Assembly (NCBI GenBank): GCA_023391425.1
Contig: JAEWAX010000137.1
Span: 1-13,743 of the forward strand
Source: Bacillota bacterium
GTDB lineage: Bacteria > Bacillota > Clostridia > Acetivibrionales > DSM-1351
Reading direction: 5' to 3'
DNA: 13,743 bases
Made by a program: the position numbers and the translations under genes. Below, one piece after another: positions 6,596 through 13,114 of the stretch. Position 1 is the first letter of the stretch. Each line of letters starts with the position of its first letter. Under the pieces are notes generated by a model. The model saw only the letters and a program-made list of their open reading frames with translations. It did not search any database and was not told where the DNA came from.

Positions 6596-7798
6596 ATGGA
6601 TTTCAGTTTTTCACAGGATCATGAACAACTTAAAGGAATGATAAGAAAATTTGTTGAGAAGGAGCTGGCACCTTTTACAGCAGAATACGATAGGAAAGAA
6701 AATCCGAAGGATTGTATTCCTTGGTCAATTATAAAAGACGCTATGAAGCTTGGAATTGGCGGTGCTGCTGTTCCTGAAGAATTTGAGGGTAATGGTCTAA
6801 CCAATATTGAAATATTGACTATGATGGAGGAACTTGCCCGTGGTGATTCCGGGTTTGCATATACAATTTTGTCAATGATAACTGGCGCAAAGCTATTAAC
6901 ACAATTTGGGACAGATGAACAGAAGAATAAATGGCTGCGCATGATTGCTAATGAACAGTCTGATCCTTTTTTAATAGGTTTTGCTATATCTGAGCCCCAA
7001 AGCGGATGTGATAATATGTCGCCTGATCCAAATGCAGGGGTACAAACAATTGCAGAATTAAAAGGCAATCAGTACATAATTAATGGCACCAAAAGTTTTA
7101 TTACAAATGCAGGTATTGCCGGCTTATATATTGTCTGGGCCAGAACTGATAAAACAAAGGGCGCACCGCAGGGAGGGCTCAGTGCGTTTTTAATACCTGC
7201 AGATACACCGGGTCTGAAGGTAGGTAAAATTGAAGATAAAATGGGAAATAGGTTGTCACAACAGGGGGAATTGATTTTTGATAATTGTATAATATCAAAA
7301 AATAATTTGCTTGGCGCCGAAGGAATGGGCTTCCCGGTAATTCTTAAATTTGTTGAGAACAGATTACCTGCTGTAGGAGCTATTGGTACTGGTATTGCAC
7401 AATCTGCGTTTAATGTTGCTTATAATTATGCAAAAGAAAGAGTTCAAGGTGGGCAACAAATCATCAAACACCAAGCAATTGCCCATAAGCTGTCAAATAT
7501 GTTAATGATGATAGAATCATCAAGACTATTATACCAAAGAGCAGCTTCTAATCAAGATCAGAATATACCCAATATACTTGATTGCCAAATGAGTAAAGTA
7601 ATAGGTTCTGAAACGGCAGTTATGGTAGCAAATGAGGCAATTCAAATTTTAGGATCCTACGGATATTCAAAAGAGTATCCAGCAGAAAAACTTTTAAGGG
7701 ATGCAAAAGCGTTCACAATTTGTGAAAATGGAAACGAAGTTATCCGTAACAAAATTATTGAAAGAGTTCAAAAAATGGAAGAACAAAGTTGTAAGTGA
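6596..7798 (+). CDS. Acyl-CoA dehydrogenase (FAD; enoyl-CoA reductase of an Etf complex)
   Basis: 400 residues, close to the family's ~380. The N-terminal helical domain (1-~125) begins MDFSFSQDHEQLKGMIRKFV. The middle beta domain has FAISEPQSGCDN (129-140) and IINGTKSFITNAGIAGLYIV (161-180). The C-terminal helical domain has the flavin-binding stretch QILGSYGYSKEYPAEKLLRDAK. The catalytic base of short-chain members lies in a YEGT-type motif; here the aligned motif is ICENGNEV, keeping Glu377 but replacing Gly-Thr with Asn-Gly. The EPxxGxD loop carries about 8 extra residues. With etfB and etfA directly downstream, it likely works as a bifurcating acyl-CoA dehydrogenase/enoyl-CoA reductase. 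The exact acyl substrate cannot be read from the sequence. AGGAGG is 8 nt before the ATG. Confidence 0.92.
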   Translation: MDFSFSQDHEQLKGMIRKFVEKELAPFTAEYDRKENPKDCIPWSIIKDAMKLGIGGAAVPEEFEGNGLTNIEILTMMEELARGDSGFAYTILSMITGAKLLTQFGTDEQKNKWLRMIANEQSDPFLIGFAISEPQSGCDNMSPDPNAGVQTIAELKGNQYIINGTKSFITNAGIAGLYIVWARTDKTKGAPQGGLSAFLIPADTPGLKVGKIEDKMGNRLSQQGELIFDNCIISKNNLLGAEGMGFPVILKFVENRLPAVGAIGTGIAQSAFNVAYNYAKERVQGGQQIIKHQAIAHKLSNMLMMIESSRLLYQRAASNQDQNIPNILDCQMSKVIGSETAVMVANEAIQILGSYGYSKEYPAEKLLRDAKAFTICENGNEVIRNKIIERVQKMEEQSCK

Positions 7799-7833
7799 TA
7801 AAGGGCCTAAGAGTTCTTTGGACTTTGGCAAGT

Positions 7834-7850
7834 AAGGAGTGAATAAATTG
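7834..7850 (+). promoter_or_regulatory. etfB: Ribosome binding site deciding a TTG start for etfB
   Basis: AAGGAG (7834-7839) is placed 8 nt before TTG at 7848. The in-frame GTG at 7839 overlaps this site and so cannot be the start. From TTG the protein begins MNIVVCIKQVPDT, which is the usual EtfB N-terminus. Confidence 0.8.
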
Positions 7851-8639
7851 AACATTGTTGTATGTATAAAGCAAGTTCCAGATACAACCGAAGTCAGAAT
7901 AAATAAAGAAACGAATACGATTGTCAGAGAAGACATAGTTTCCATTATTAACCCATTTGATACCTATGCTATTGAGGAAAGCATACGGATAAGGGAAAAG
8001 CTTGGCGGAGAAATAACAGCAATAAGTATGGGTATTCCTTCCGTTGAGAAATTGCTTAGAGAAGCCATAGCATTGGGGGTCAATAAAGGTGTTTTATTAA
8101 GCGATAAAGCGTTTGCCGGTGCAGATTCGCTTGCAACTGCGTATACGCTTTCCATGGGAATCAGGAGGATAGGAAATTTTGATTTAATTATATGCGGTAA
8201 GCAGTCTACAGATGGGGATACAGCGCAGGTGGGTCCGAGTCTTGCTGAGAAATTAGGTATACCTCACACAACATATGTAAGAAAAATTGAGGAAATCCGT
8301 GAAGGATATATTAGATGTCAGCGGATGAACGACAATGGATATGAAATTGTAGAGATGCCTTTGCCTGCTGTTATTACTGTTATAAAAGAAATAAACGAAC
8401 CAAGGTTCCCATCGATAAAAGGCATAATGAGGGCAAAACAGGCAACGATTCATGTTTGGAATGCAGAAGATATTAATGCTAATAAGTCTTTATGTGGTTT
8501 TAGTGGTTCTCCGACACAGGTAGTGGAGACATTTGTTCCAATACTTGATGTAAATGCCGAAATGATTCAAGGGGATACCGACCAGCAGGCCAAAAAACTG
8601 GTTGACAAGCTGCTCTCTATGCAACTCACTATGTTTTAG
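7848..8639 (+). CDS. etfB: Electron transfer flavoprotein subunit beta, bifurcating type
   Basis: 263 residues from the TTG at 7848. Conserved stretches are VVCIKQVPDT (4-13), NPFDTYAIEESIRI (35-48), GGEITAISMG (53-62), FAGADSLATAYTL (89-101) and CGKQSTDGDTAQVGP (117-130). The DGDTAQVGP loop and the N-terminal VPDT motif are found in the EtfB group able to bind NADH at a second FAD and bifurcate electrons (Clostridium Bcd-EtfAB, CarDE). With EtfA it would take two electrons from NADH, sending one to ferredoxin and one to the acyl-CoA dehydrogenase. It lies 49 nt after the dehydrogenase and 15 nt before etfA, so it sits in one operon. Bifurcation is inferred from motifs, not shown. Confidence 0.93.
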   Translation: MNIVVCIKQVPDTTEVRINKETNTIVREDIVSIINPFDTYAIEESIRIREKLGGEITAISMGIPSVEKLLREAIALGVNKGVLLSDKAFAGADSLATAYTLSMGIRRIGNFDLIICGKQSTDGDTAQVGPSLAEKLGIPHTTYVRKIEEIREGYIRCQRMNDNGYEIVEMPLPAVITVIKEINEPRFPSIKGIMRAKQATIHVWNAEDINANKSLCGFSGSPTQVVETFVPILDVNAEMIQGDTDQQAKKLVDKLLSMQLTMF

Positions 8640-8654
8640 AAAGATAGAGGTAAT

Positions 8655-9848
8655 ATGACAAGCATAAAAATTATAACAGATAAGTGTACCGGATGTAAGT
8701 TATGTGTTGCTGCGTGTCCTTTCGGGGCTATTAAAATTGAAAATAAGAAAGCTAACATACTTGATAACTGTACTTTGTGCGGAGCATGTTCATCATCATG
8801 CAAATTTGGTGCACTGGATTTGGATAAAGAGAAGGTTCAAGAACCTACTAATATCTCTGAATATAATGGGGTATGGGTTTTTGCAGAACAAAAAAGCGGA
8901 ACACCCGTCAGCGTTGTTATGGAACTGCTTGGTAAAGGAAGAAAACTAGCTGACCAACTACAGGTCCCGTTATCTGCAGTCCTGCTGTGCGAAAATGGCA
9001 GAGATGCTGCAAAAACACTCATTACCTATAGCGCTGATATCGTGTATATTGTCGATAATCCAGTGTTAAAGCACTTTAATGATGAAGTCTATGCCGATGT
9101 ATTTGTACAATTAATCAATCAATACAAACCTGAAATCGTTTTAATAGGCGGTACTACATATGGACGTTCTCTTGCTCCAAGAATATCTTCAAAATTAGGT
9201 ACCGGGCTTACAGCCGATTGTACAGGCTTGGAAATTGACATGGAAAAGAGGTTGCTGCTGCAAACCAGGCCTGCATTTGGGGGTAACATTATGGCTTCAA
9301 TTGTATGTCCTAACCACAGACCTCAGATGGCGACTGTTAGGCCAAAGGTTATGAAAGCTCTTGATCCTGACCTATCAAAAATCGGGGAAATAATTAAGCC
9401 TAGCGTGAAGATATCTGAGAATATCAAGACTAATGTTACAAAAATAGTATCGGCACTACATGAAAAGGTTAACTTGCTAGAAGCAGATATCATTGTCGCA
9501 GCGGGAAGAGGAATAGGAGCTCAAAAAAACATTGAAATAATCGAAGAACTTGCTAATGTGCTTGGCGGGGCTGTAGGGGGTTCTCGGGCGATAGTTGACA
9601 GCGGCTGGATAGGCTACAATCATCAAATAGGGCAAACGGGAAAAACGGTTAGCCCTAAAATATATTTTGCTTGTGGTATCTCAGGCGCAATACAGCACCT
9701 TGCCGGTATGTCATCCTCTAATATTATTATAGCTATAAATAAAAATCCTGATGCTCCAATTTTCAAGATAGCGACCTTTGGTATTGTCGGAGATGTTTTA
9801 AAGGTAGTTCCTGCGTTAATTAAAGAATTTAAATCAAGGATTGGCTAA
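8655..9848 (+). CDS. etfA: Electron transfer flavoprotein subunit alpha with N-terminal 2x[4Fe-4S] ferredoxin domain
   Basis: 397 residues, about 60-70 longer than plain EtfA because of an N-terminal bacterial-type ferredoxin domain. The first motif is C11-x2-C14-x2-C17-x3-C21-P; the second is C39-x2-C42-x2-C45-x3-C49, giving two [4Fe-4S] clusters. The EtfA N-domain follows from ~70 (EYNGVWVFAEQKSG), with GTTYGRSLAPRISSKLGTGLTADCTGL. The C-terminal FAD domain has AAGRGIGAQKN, GGAVGGSRAIVDSGW, GQTGKTVSPKIYFACGISGA and the terminal PIFKIATFGIVGD. Ferredoxin-fused EtfA is known from caffeyl-CoA reductase (CarE) and lactate dehydrogenase-Etf complexes of anaerobes. The extra clusters likely relay electrons to or from ferredoxin. 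It is the last gene of the operon; only a weak hairpin follows. Confidence 0.95.
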   Translation: MTSIKIITDKCTGCKLCVAACPFGAIKIENKKANILDNCTLCGACSSSCKFGALDLDKEKVQEPTNISEYNGVWVFAEQKSGTPVSVVMELLGKGRKLADQLQVPLSAVLLCENGRDAAKTLITYSADIVYIVDNPVLKHFNDEVYADVFVQLINQYKPEIVLIGGTTYGRSLAPRISSKLGTGLTADCTGLEIDMEKRLLLQTRPAFGGNIMASIVCPNHRPQMATVRPKVMKALDPDLSKIGEIIKPSVKISENIKTNVTKIVSALHEKVNLLEADIIVAAGRGIGAQKNIEIIEELANVLGGAVGGSRAIVDSGWIGYNHQIGQTGKTVSPKIYFACGISGAIQHLAGMSSSNIIIAINKNPDAPIFKIATFGIVGDVLKVVPALIKEFKSRIG

Positions 9849-9884
9849 ATAAAAGCAGTAGTGATAATAATTGGAAATAAATAG

Positions 9885-9916
9885 TTAATATTTCTATACC
9901 TTACAGAAAAGATTAA
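9885..9916 (+). terminator. Weak hairpin after etfA, doubtful terminator
   Basis: TTAAT and TTTCT pair with AGAAA and ATTAA with one or two bulged bases. The stem is entirely AT-rich and no T-run follows, so terminator function is doubtful. Confidence 0.3.
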
Positions 9917-9982
9917 TAAATACCTATGAAGCCTATACATATATGAACAAGTTAGAAGGAAAATGTTGAGGATTAAAAAATC

Positions 9983-10010
9983 TTGACAAGTTTAATTGTT
10001 TGATTATTAT
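9983..10010 (+). promoter_or_regulatory. Upstream sigma-A-like promoter (P1) of the nitrogenase-like operon
   Basis: A consensus TTGACA (9983-9988), a 16-nt spacer and TATTAT (10005-10010). Its transcript would have a ~255-nt leader before yezD. Confidence 0.5.
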
Positions 10011-10158
10011 AAGAAAATATACACAATTTAATTAAATATAAAATGCAGTAATTTGTCCACAAATACTAATATAATTACGTAACGCTTTTGCAATTACACT
10101 TCAAATTCTGAAACATGCCTTATTTACGAAATATTATTTACAAAATTTAATAAATCTA

Positions 10159-10187
10159 TTGACAAATACTACAAGGAATACTATACT
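10159..10187 (+). promoter_or_regulatory. Main sigma-A promoter (P2) of yezD and the nitrogenase-like operon
   Basis: TTGACA (10159-10164), exactly 17 nt, then TATACT (10182-10187). It is near consensus and should start transcription near 10194, giving an ~80-nt leader. Such a strong core promoter on an accessory reductase operon suggests control by a repressor or by the leader. Confidence 0.75.
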
Positions 10188-10213
10188 CATAATAACATAC
10201 AAAACATATATGA

Positions 10214-10260
10214 ATTATCAACCAATAAAAAGTTTTATACTTTTAATTAGATTTGATAAT
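10214..10260 (+). promoter_or_regulatory. Structured 5' leader next to the yezD ribosome binding site
   Basis: ATTATCAA (10214-10221) pairs with TTGATAAT (10253-10260), enclosing an inner hairpin AAAAGT/ACTTTT (10228-10233 with 10239-10244). The outer stem ends directly against the AAAGGTGG ribosome binding site (from 10261), so its formation could affect translation. It is AT-rich and of modest stability. Confidence 0.4.
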
Positions 10261-10275
10261 AAAGGTGGTGCTAAA

Positions 10276-10446
10276 ATGAGTATAGCTCAAGAAAATTTTG
10301 AACAATCCCAAGTACCTATCTCAAAAGATGATATTAATAAACTTTATGAAATGGCTCAAACACTTAAATATGGTTCTATTACCCTCATTTTTCAGGATGG
10401 AAAACTCATTCAATTAGAAAGGAATGAAAAAGTGAGGGTTAAGTAA
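10276..10446 (+). CDS. yezD: YezD/DUF2292-family small protein
   Basis: 56 residues from the ATG at 10276, placed after AAAGGTGGT; the longer in-frame reading upstream crosses the promoter and is rejected. The C-terminal half LKYGSITLIFQDGKLIQLERNEKVR matches the short conserved core of DUF2292/YezD, a beta-hairpin-like unit. The biochemical function is unknown. In many Firmicutes and other bacteria yezD-like genes lie beside sulfate or organosulfur assimilation genes, so it is a genomic marker for sulfur metabolism. Here it is the first gene of the nitrogenase-like operon, separated from the NifB-like gene by a terminator-type hairpin, so it may be made in excess over the downstream genes. 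Confidence 0.85.
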   Translation: MSIAQENFEQSQVPISKDDINKLYEMAQTLKYGSITLIFQDGKLIQLERNEKVRVK

Positions 10447-10495
10447 ATCAAATACATATAATTTAATTTGAAAGTTAGTTGACTAAAGAAATTAG

Positions 10496-10538
10496 AGACT
10501 AAGTTTAAACCGATATTGGTTTTGCTTGGTCTTTTTTT
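10496..10538 (+). terminator. Intrinsic terminator/attenuator between yezD and the NifB-like gene
   Basis: AGACTAAG (10496-10503) pairs with CTTGGTCT (10525-10532) with one wobble, and AAACC (10507-10511) pairs with GGTTT (10519-10523) after a small internal loop. A run of seven Ts (10532-10538) follows. TTAGT at 10475-10479 can pair either with ACTAA at 10482-10486 or with the ACTAA inside the terminator's 5' arm (10498-10502), so an antiterminator form is possible. Confidence 0.8.
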
Positions 10539-10552
10539 ATTAAATCGACATA

Positions 10553-10570
10553 AAGGAGGTGGTATATATA
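10553..10570 (+). promoter_or_regulatory. Ribosome binding site with no ordinary start codon at the right distance
   Basis: AAGGAGGT (10553-10560) is a near-perfect Shine-Dalgarno sequence. The only canonical in-frame start, GTG at 10559, overlaps it. The codon at the normal distance, 8 nt after AGGAGG, is ATA (10568-10570). So either AUA initiates or this is a mutated ATG. Confidence 0.7.
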
Positions 10571-11476
10571 CAAACTAATTTTGAAGTAGATAAACATGAA
10601 GTAAGTTCAGAAGAAAAATACGAGCATCTTGTAAAAAAACATCCGTGCTTTGGTGGAGAAGCACATTTTAAATATGGCCGCATTCACTTACCAGTTAGTC
10701 CAACATGTAATATACAATGTAAATTTTGTATAAGAAGCCTTAATAAAACTGAGAATAGACCAGGAGTCGCAAGCAAAATATTATCACCAGCAGATTCTTT
10801 GGAACTGGTTGACAGAGCGTTACAATTATGCCCTGAAATAACAGTTGTAGGTATTGCAGGACCGGGAGATACTCTGGCAACTCCAAATGCATTAGATACC
10901 TTCGAACTGATTGATAAAAAATATCCTCAACTAATCAAATGCATGAGTACCAATGGATTAATGCTAAGCAAATATGCGCAAAGGATAGCCAAAGCTGGAG
11001 TGAAAACTATTTCAGTTACTGTAAATGCAGTTGATCCTGAAATTTTGCAAGATATATGTACTGGAATCTTGTATAACGGAGATTATGTTGAAGGCAGAGA
11101 AGGTGCTACTCAGCTTATTGATGCACAATTAGAGGGAATTAAAAAAATCAGTGCTTTAGGAGTAGCTGTTAAAGTAAATACAGTTTTAATTCCTGGTTTA
11201 AATTATGTACATATTGAGGAAATTGCAAGAGCTACCTCCAAAGCAGGAGCATCTATAATGAACATCATTCCACTGATACCACAAAATGAAATGAGTAACT
11301 TCAGAGCACCAAACTGCATTGAATTAAATAATGCAAGAATTGCAGCAGAAAAATACTTAAAAGTATTTAGACATTGTCAACAATGTCGTGCAGATGCGTG
11401 TGGAATTCCAGGAAAGAAAAAAGATTTTGCAGAGTTACTGTATGAACAACCCTTGCAGACTTTTTCACATGGTTAG
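10559..11476 (+). CDS. NifB-like radical SAM cofactor-maturation protein (MarB-like), no NifX domain
   Basis: About 302-305 residues, the size of a NifB core. The segment HPCFGGEAHFKYGRIHLPVSP runs into the radical SAM motif C50-N-I-Q-C54-K-F-C57, followed by NRPGVASKILSP. This is characteristic of NifB, which builds the 8Fe carbide precursor (NifB-co). The HPC (His28, Cys30) and the C-terminal HCQQCRADACG (Cys273, Cys276, Cys281) give the extra cysteines that hold the K-clusters. GIAGPGDTLATP (98-109) is the SAM-contacting glycine-rich part. The NifX-like domain often fused to NifB is instead a separate gene downstream. The start is uncertain: the GTG used here overlaps the ribosome binding site, and ATA at 10568 is better spaced. 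The neighbours suggest cofactor assembly for the NifHD-like enzyme; a nitrogenase NifB cannot be excluded from this gene alone. Confidence 0.93.
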   Translation: MVYIQTNFEVDKHEVSSEEKYEHLVKKHPCFGGEAHFKYGRIHLPVSPTCNIQCKFCIRSLNKTENRPGVASKILSPADSLELVDRALQLCPEITVVGIAGPGDTLATPNALDTFELIDKKYPQLIKCMSTNGLMLSKYAQRIAKAGVKTISVTVNAVDPEILQDICTGILYNGDYVEGREGATQLIDAQLEGIKKISALGVAVKVNTVLIPGLNYVHIEEIARATSKAGASIMNIIPLIPQNEMSNFRAPNCIELNNARIAAEKYLKVFRHCQQCRADACGIPGKKKDFAELLYEQPLQTFSHG

Positions 11477-11493
11477 ATGCTATTAATTTATTT

Positions 11494-11655
11494 AGACTTA
11501 GAGGGAGAGCATGCATCCTCCCTAAAGATTAGAAAGTGCTTACCCGATGTCTACCGCCGCTAATACCCCACTTCAATAAGTGTGGAATAAGCGACCCTGG
11601 ATTACGATTTTTAAGACTCAGTGGGAGAAAAAATGCCTCCCCCTGAATCTAAGAA
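11494..11655 (+). ncRNA. Structured ~160-nt spacer between the NifB-like and NifX-like genes: two related hairpins flanking a central stem-loop
   Basis: Hairpin A (11494-11530) has GGGAG pairing with CTCCC, extended by AT pairs. A central unit has GCTTA (11538-11542) pairing with TAAGC (11588-11592) around the inner hairpin CCACTT/AAGTGTGG (11567-11584). Hairpin C (11614-11650) has AGA/TCT, TCAG/CTGA and GGGAG/CTCCC. A and C share the flanking pattern GACT-Y-AG...GGGAG and CTCCC...AGAAA, so they look like a duplicated unit. There is no T-run, so this is not a simple terminator. It could be a processed RNA, an mRNA stabiliser, or a remnant of a mobile element's structured end. It matches no family I can name with certainty. 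Confidence 0.5.
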
Positions 11656-11679
11656 ATCTGCATATAAGAGGAGGTCAAT

Positions 11680-12120
11680 ATGTCTATTAAAGAAAACTCG
11701 GAGAGCACAAAGCCTCATGGCTCAGATGAAAGCGCTAATTATATTGATAATTTTCCAAAGTACAAAATTGCTGTTGCCAGCAGTGATGGAAAGGTTGTCA
11801 ACCAGCATTTTGGTCATAGCAGACAGTTTATTGTGTTTGAAGTAGTTGATGAGGCTGGCAATTGGAGTTTCTATGAAACAAGAATTACTAATCCAGTATG
11901 CAGTAATGGGGAACATAAAGTATCCTCAATGCAGGAAGTTGTAGCACTACTATCGGATTGTAAAGCAGTAGTGGTAAGTCAGATTGGAATTGTTGCAGAG
12001 CAATCATTGAATTCTGAAGGTGTGCTGGTTTTCAGCAGTCCAGACTTTATTGATATAGCATTAGAAGAGGTCATAAGAAGACTTAGCTCAGATGCAGTTT
12101 TTCTAACTCTAGCACTTTAA
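11680..12120 (+). CDS. NifX/NifB C-terminal-domain-like iron-cofactor-binding protein
   Basis: 146 residues, with a polar ~27-residue N-terminal extension and then a dinitrogenase iron-molybdenum cofactor (NifX/NafY/NifB-C) domain. Visible are YKIAVASSDGKVVNQHFGHSRQFIVFEV (the HFGHS motif with the cofactor-facing histidines) and, later, LSDCKAVVVSQIGIVAEQSLNSEGV. Members bind or carry NifB-co or related Fe-S cofactors. GAGGAGG precedes the ATG. Its position after the NifB-like gene suggests it is the detached C-terminal half of a NifB or a dedicated carrier. An overlapping reading in another frame from 11621 is a shadow. Confidence 0.9.
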   Translation: MSIKENSESTKPHGSDESANYIDNFPKYKIAVASSDGKVVNQHFGHSRQFIVFEVVDEAGNWSFYETRITNPVCSNGEHKVSSMQEVVALLSDCKAVVVSQIGIVAEQSLNSEGVLVFSSPDFIDIALEEVIRRLSSDAVFLTLAL

Positions 12121-12125
12121 AAGGT

Positions 12126-12180
12126 ATAAGTGCAACTAAGACTTCTGTCGTCGCTTATGGCTTGGAACAACATAGTTATT
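12126..12180 (+). repeat. Interspersed ~55-nt repeat, copy 3 (NifX-like/NifH-like spacer)
   Basis: It starts like the other two copies (ATAAG-TGCAACTAAG), with one inserted base after CTAAG and a small indel near the 3' end. The outer stem is complete here (AACTA 12134-12138 with TAGTT 12173-12177). S1 (12138-12143 with 12159-12163) and S2 (12146-12149 with 12165-12169) can form, each with a bulge. It lies on the same strand as the surrounding genes, as do the other copies. Confidence 0.55.
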
Positions 12181-12209
12181 TAAAAAAAAATGAATAGGAG
12201 AGTTTAATA

Positions 12210-13088
12210 ATGTCAAAGAAAATCAAACAAATAGCAATATACGGAAAAGGGGGGATCGGCAAATCCACGACAACATCAAATATAAGTGCAGCGCTCAGTG
12301 TCGCTGGGTATAAAGTAATGCAATTTGGCTGTGACCCTAAAAGTGATTCTACAAATACTTTAAGAGGTGGGAATTACATTCCAACAGTTTTAGATACTTT
12401 ACGTGAGAAAAATACTGTAAAAGCACATGAAGTTATTTTTACAGGGTTTAATGGTATTTACTGCGTAGAAGCAGGTGGGCCTGCACCTGGAGTTGGGTGT
12501 GCGGGTAGAGGAATAATAACTGCAGTTCAACTTTTTAAACAGCAAAACATATTTGAGGAGTTAGACTTAGATTACGTTATATATGATGTTCTAGGTGATG
12601 TTGTTTGTGGAGGCTTTGCTGTTCCTATAAGAGAAGGCATTGCAGAGCATGTTTTTACCGTTTCCTCAGCTGATTTTATGGCGATATATGCTGCTAATAA
12701 CCTCTTTAAAGGAATTCATAAATATTCAAATTCAGGTGGAGCTTTGCTTGGAGGAGTTATAGCGAACTCAATAAATGCACCATATGCAAAGAGTATTATT
12801 GATGATTTTGTTAAGCAGACAAATACACAGGTAGTTGAATATGTACCAAGATCAGTTACAGTTACACAAAGCGAGCTTCAGGGAAAGACTACAATTGAAG
12901 CAGCTCCAGATTCCAAACAGGCTCAGGTATATAAATCACTTGCCGCTAAAATCGCTGGACATGAGGTGTCAAAAGTTCCTTCACCGCTTGAAGTTTCAGA
13001 GCTGAGAGAATGGGCAGCAAAATGGGGAGATTATTTACTTGCTTTAGAGACTGGAGAGGTTAGACCTGAAGCAGCAGGAAACCTATAA
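12210..13088 (+). CDS. NifH-like Fe protein (electron-donating ATPase of a nitrogenase-like reductase)
   Basis: 292 residues, full length for NifH. The P-loop is GKGGIGKST (12-20), then CDPKSDST (41-48). The inter-subunit [4Fe-4S] cluster ligands are Cys97 in GVGCAGRG and Cys133 in DVVCGGFA. Arg100 is the site that is ADP-ribosylated in NifH. Switch II is YDVLGDVVCGG, and FMAIYAANNLFKGI follows. All catalytic features are intact, so it should form a homodimer that hydrolyses ATP to transfer electrons to the catalytic subunits. It resembles NifH rather than BchL/ChlL or CfbC in overall pattern, but family placement needs a tree. AGGAGAG lies 9 nt before the ATG. It is followed by the NifD-like gene 26 nt later, the same operon. 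Confidence 0.93.
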   Translation: MSKKIKQIAIYGKGGIGKSTTTSNISAALSVAGYKVMQFGCDPKSDSTNTLRGGNYIPTVLDTLREKNTVKAHEVIFTGFNGIYCVEAGGPAPGVGCAGRGIITAVQLFKQQNIFEELDLDYVIYDVLGDVVCGGFAVPIREGIAEHVFTVSSADFMAIYAANNLFKGIHKYSNSGGALLGGVIANSINAPYAKSIIDDFVKQTNTQVVEYVPRSVTVTQSELQGKTTIEAAPDSKQAQVYKSLAAKIAGHEVSKVPSPLEVSELREWAAKWGDYLLALETGEVRPEAAGNL

Positions 13089-13114
13089 TATTATTTTTGA
13101 AAGGAGAGGGAATT

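Larger units (their letters stand above)
9849..10275 (+). promoter_or_regulatory. Long regulatory region between etfA and yezD
   Basis: 427 nt without a convincing gene. It holds a weak AT-rich hairpin after etfA (9885-9916), two sigma-A-like promoters (9983-10010 and 10159-10187) and a structured leader ending at the yezD ribosome binding site. I looked for S-box, T-box and other familiar riboswitch signatures and did not recognise one. Confidence 0.6.

Noticed and set aside
10159..10275. Longer upstream start for the YezD protein
   Set aside because: The extension would run through the TTGACA/TATACT promoter and leader. The ATG at 10276 has AAAGGTGGT and gives the normal family length.
9849..10275. 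SAM (S-box) or T-box riboswitch upstream of the sulfur-linked operon
   Set aside because: A likely place for one, but no S-box or T-box core sequences or terminator-linked aptamer were recognised here.
11494..11655. Right end of an IS200/IS605-TnpB element
   Set aside because: The central CCCACTT/AAGTG hairpin and flanking structure recall such ends, but no TnpA or TnpB frame or remnant is next to it, so it is listed only as a structured spacer.
11621..11845. Plus-strand ORF of 74 codons overlapping the NifX-like gene
   Set aside because: It lies in another frame inside the structured spacer and the NifX-like gene, with no family match. The NifX-like frame has GAGGAGG and a full domain.
12210..13088. 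Protochlorophyllide or Ni-sirohydrochlorin reductase Fe protein (BchL/ChlL, CfbC)
   Set aside because: Adjacent NifB-like and NifX-like cofactor genes and the NifD-like CEGFR block fit a cofactor-bearing reductase, not BchLNB or CfbCD, which need no NifB.
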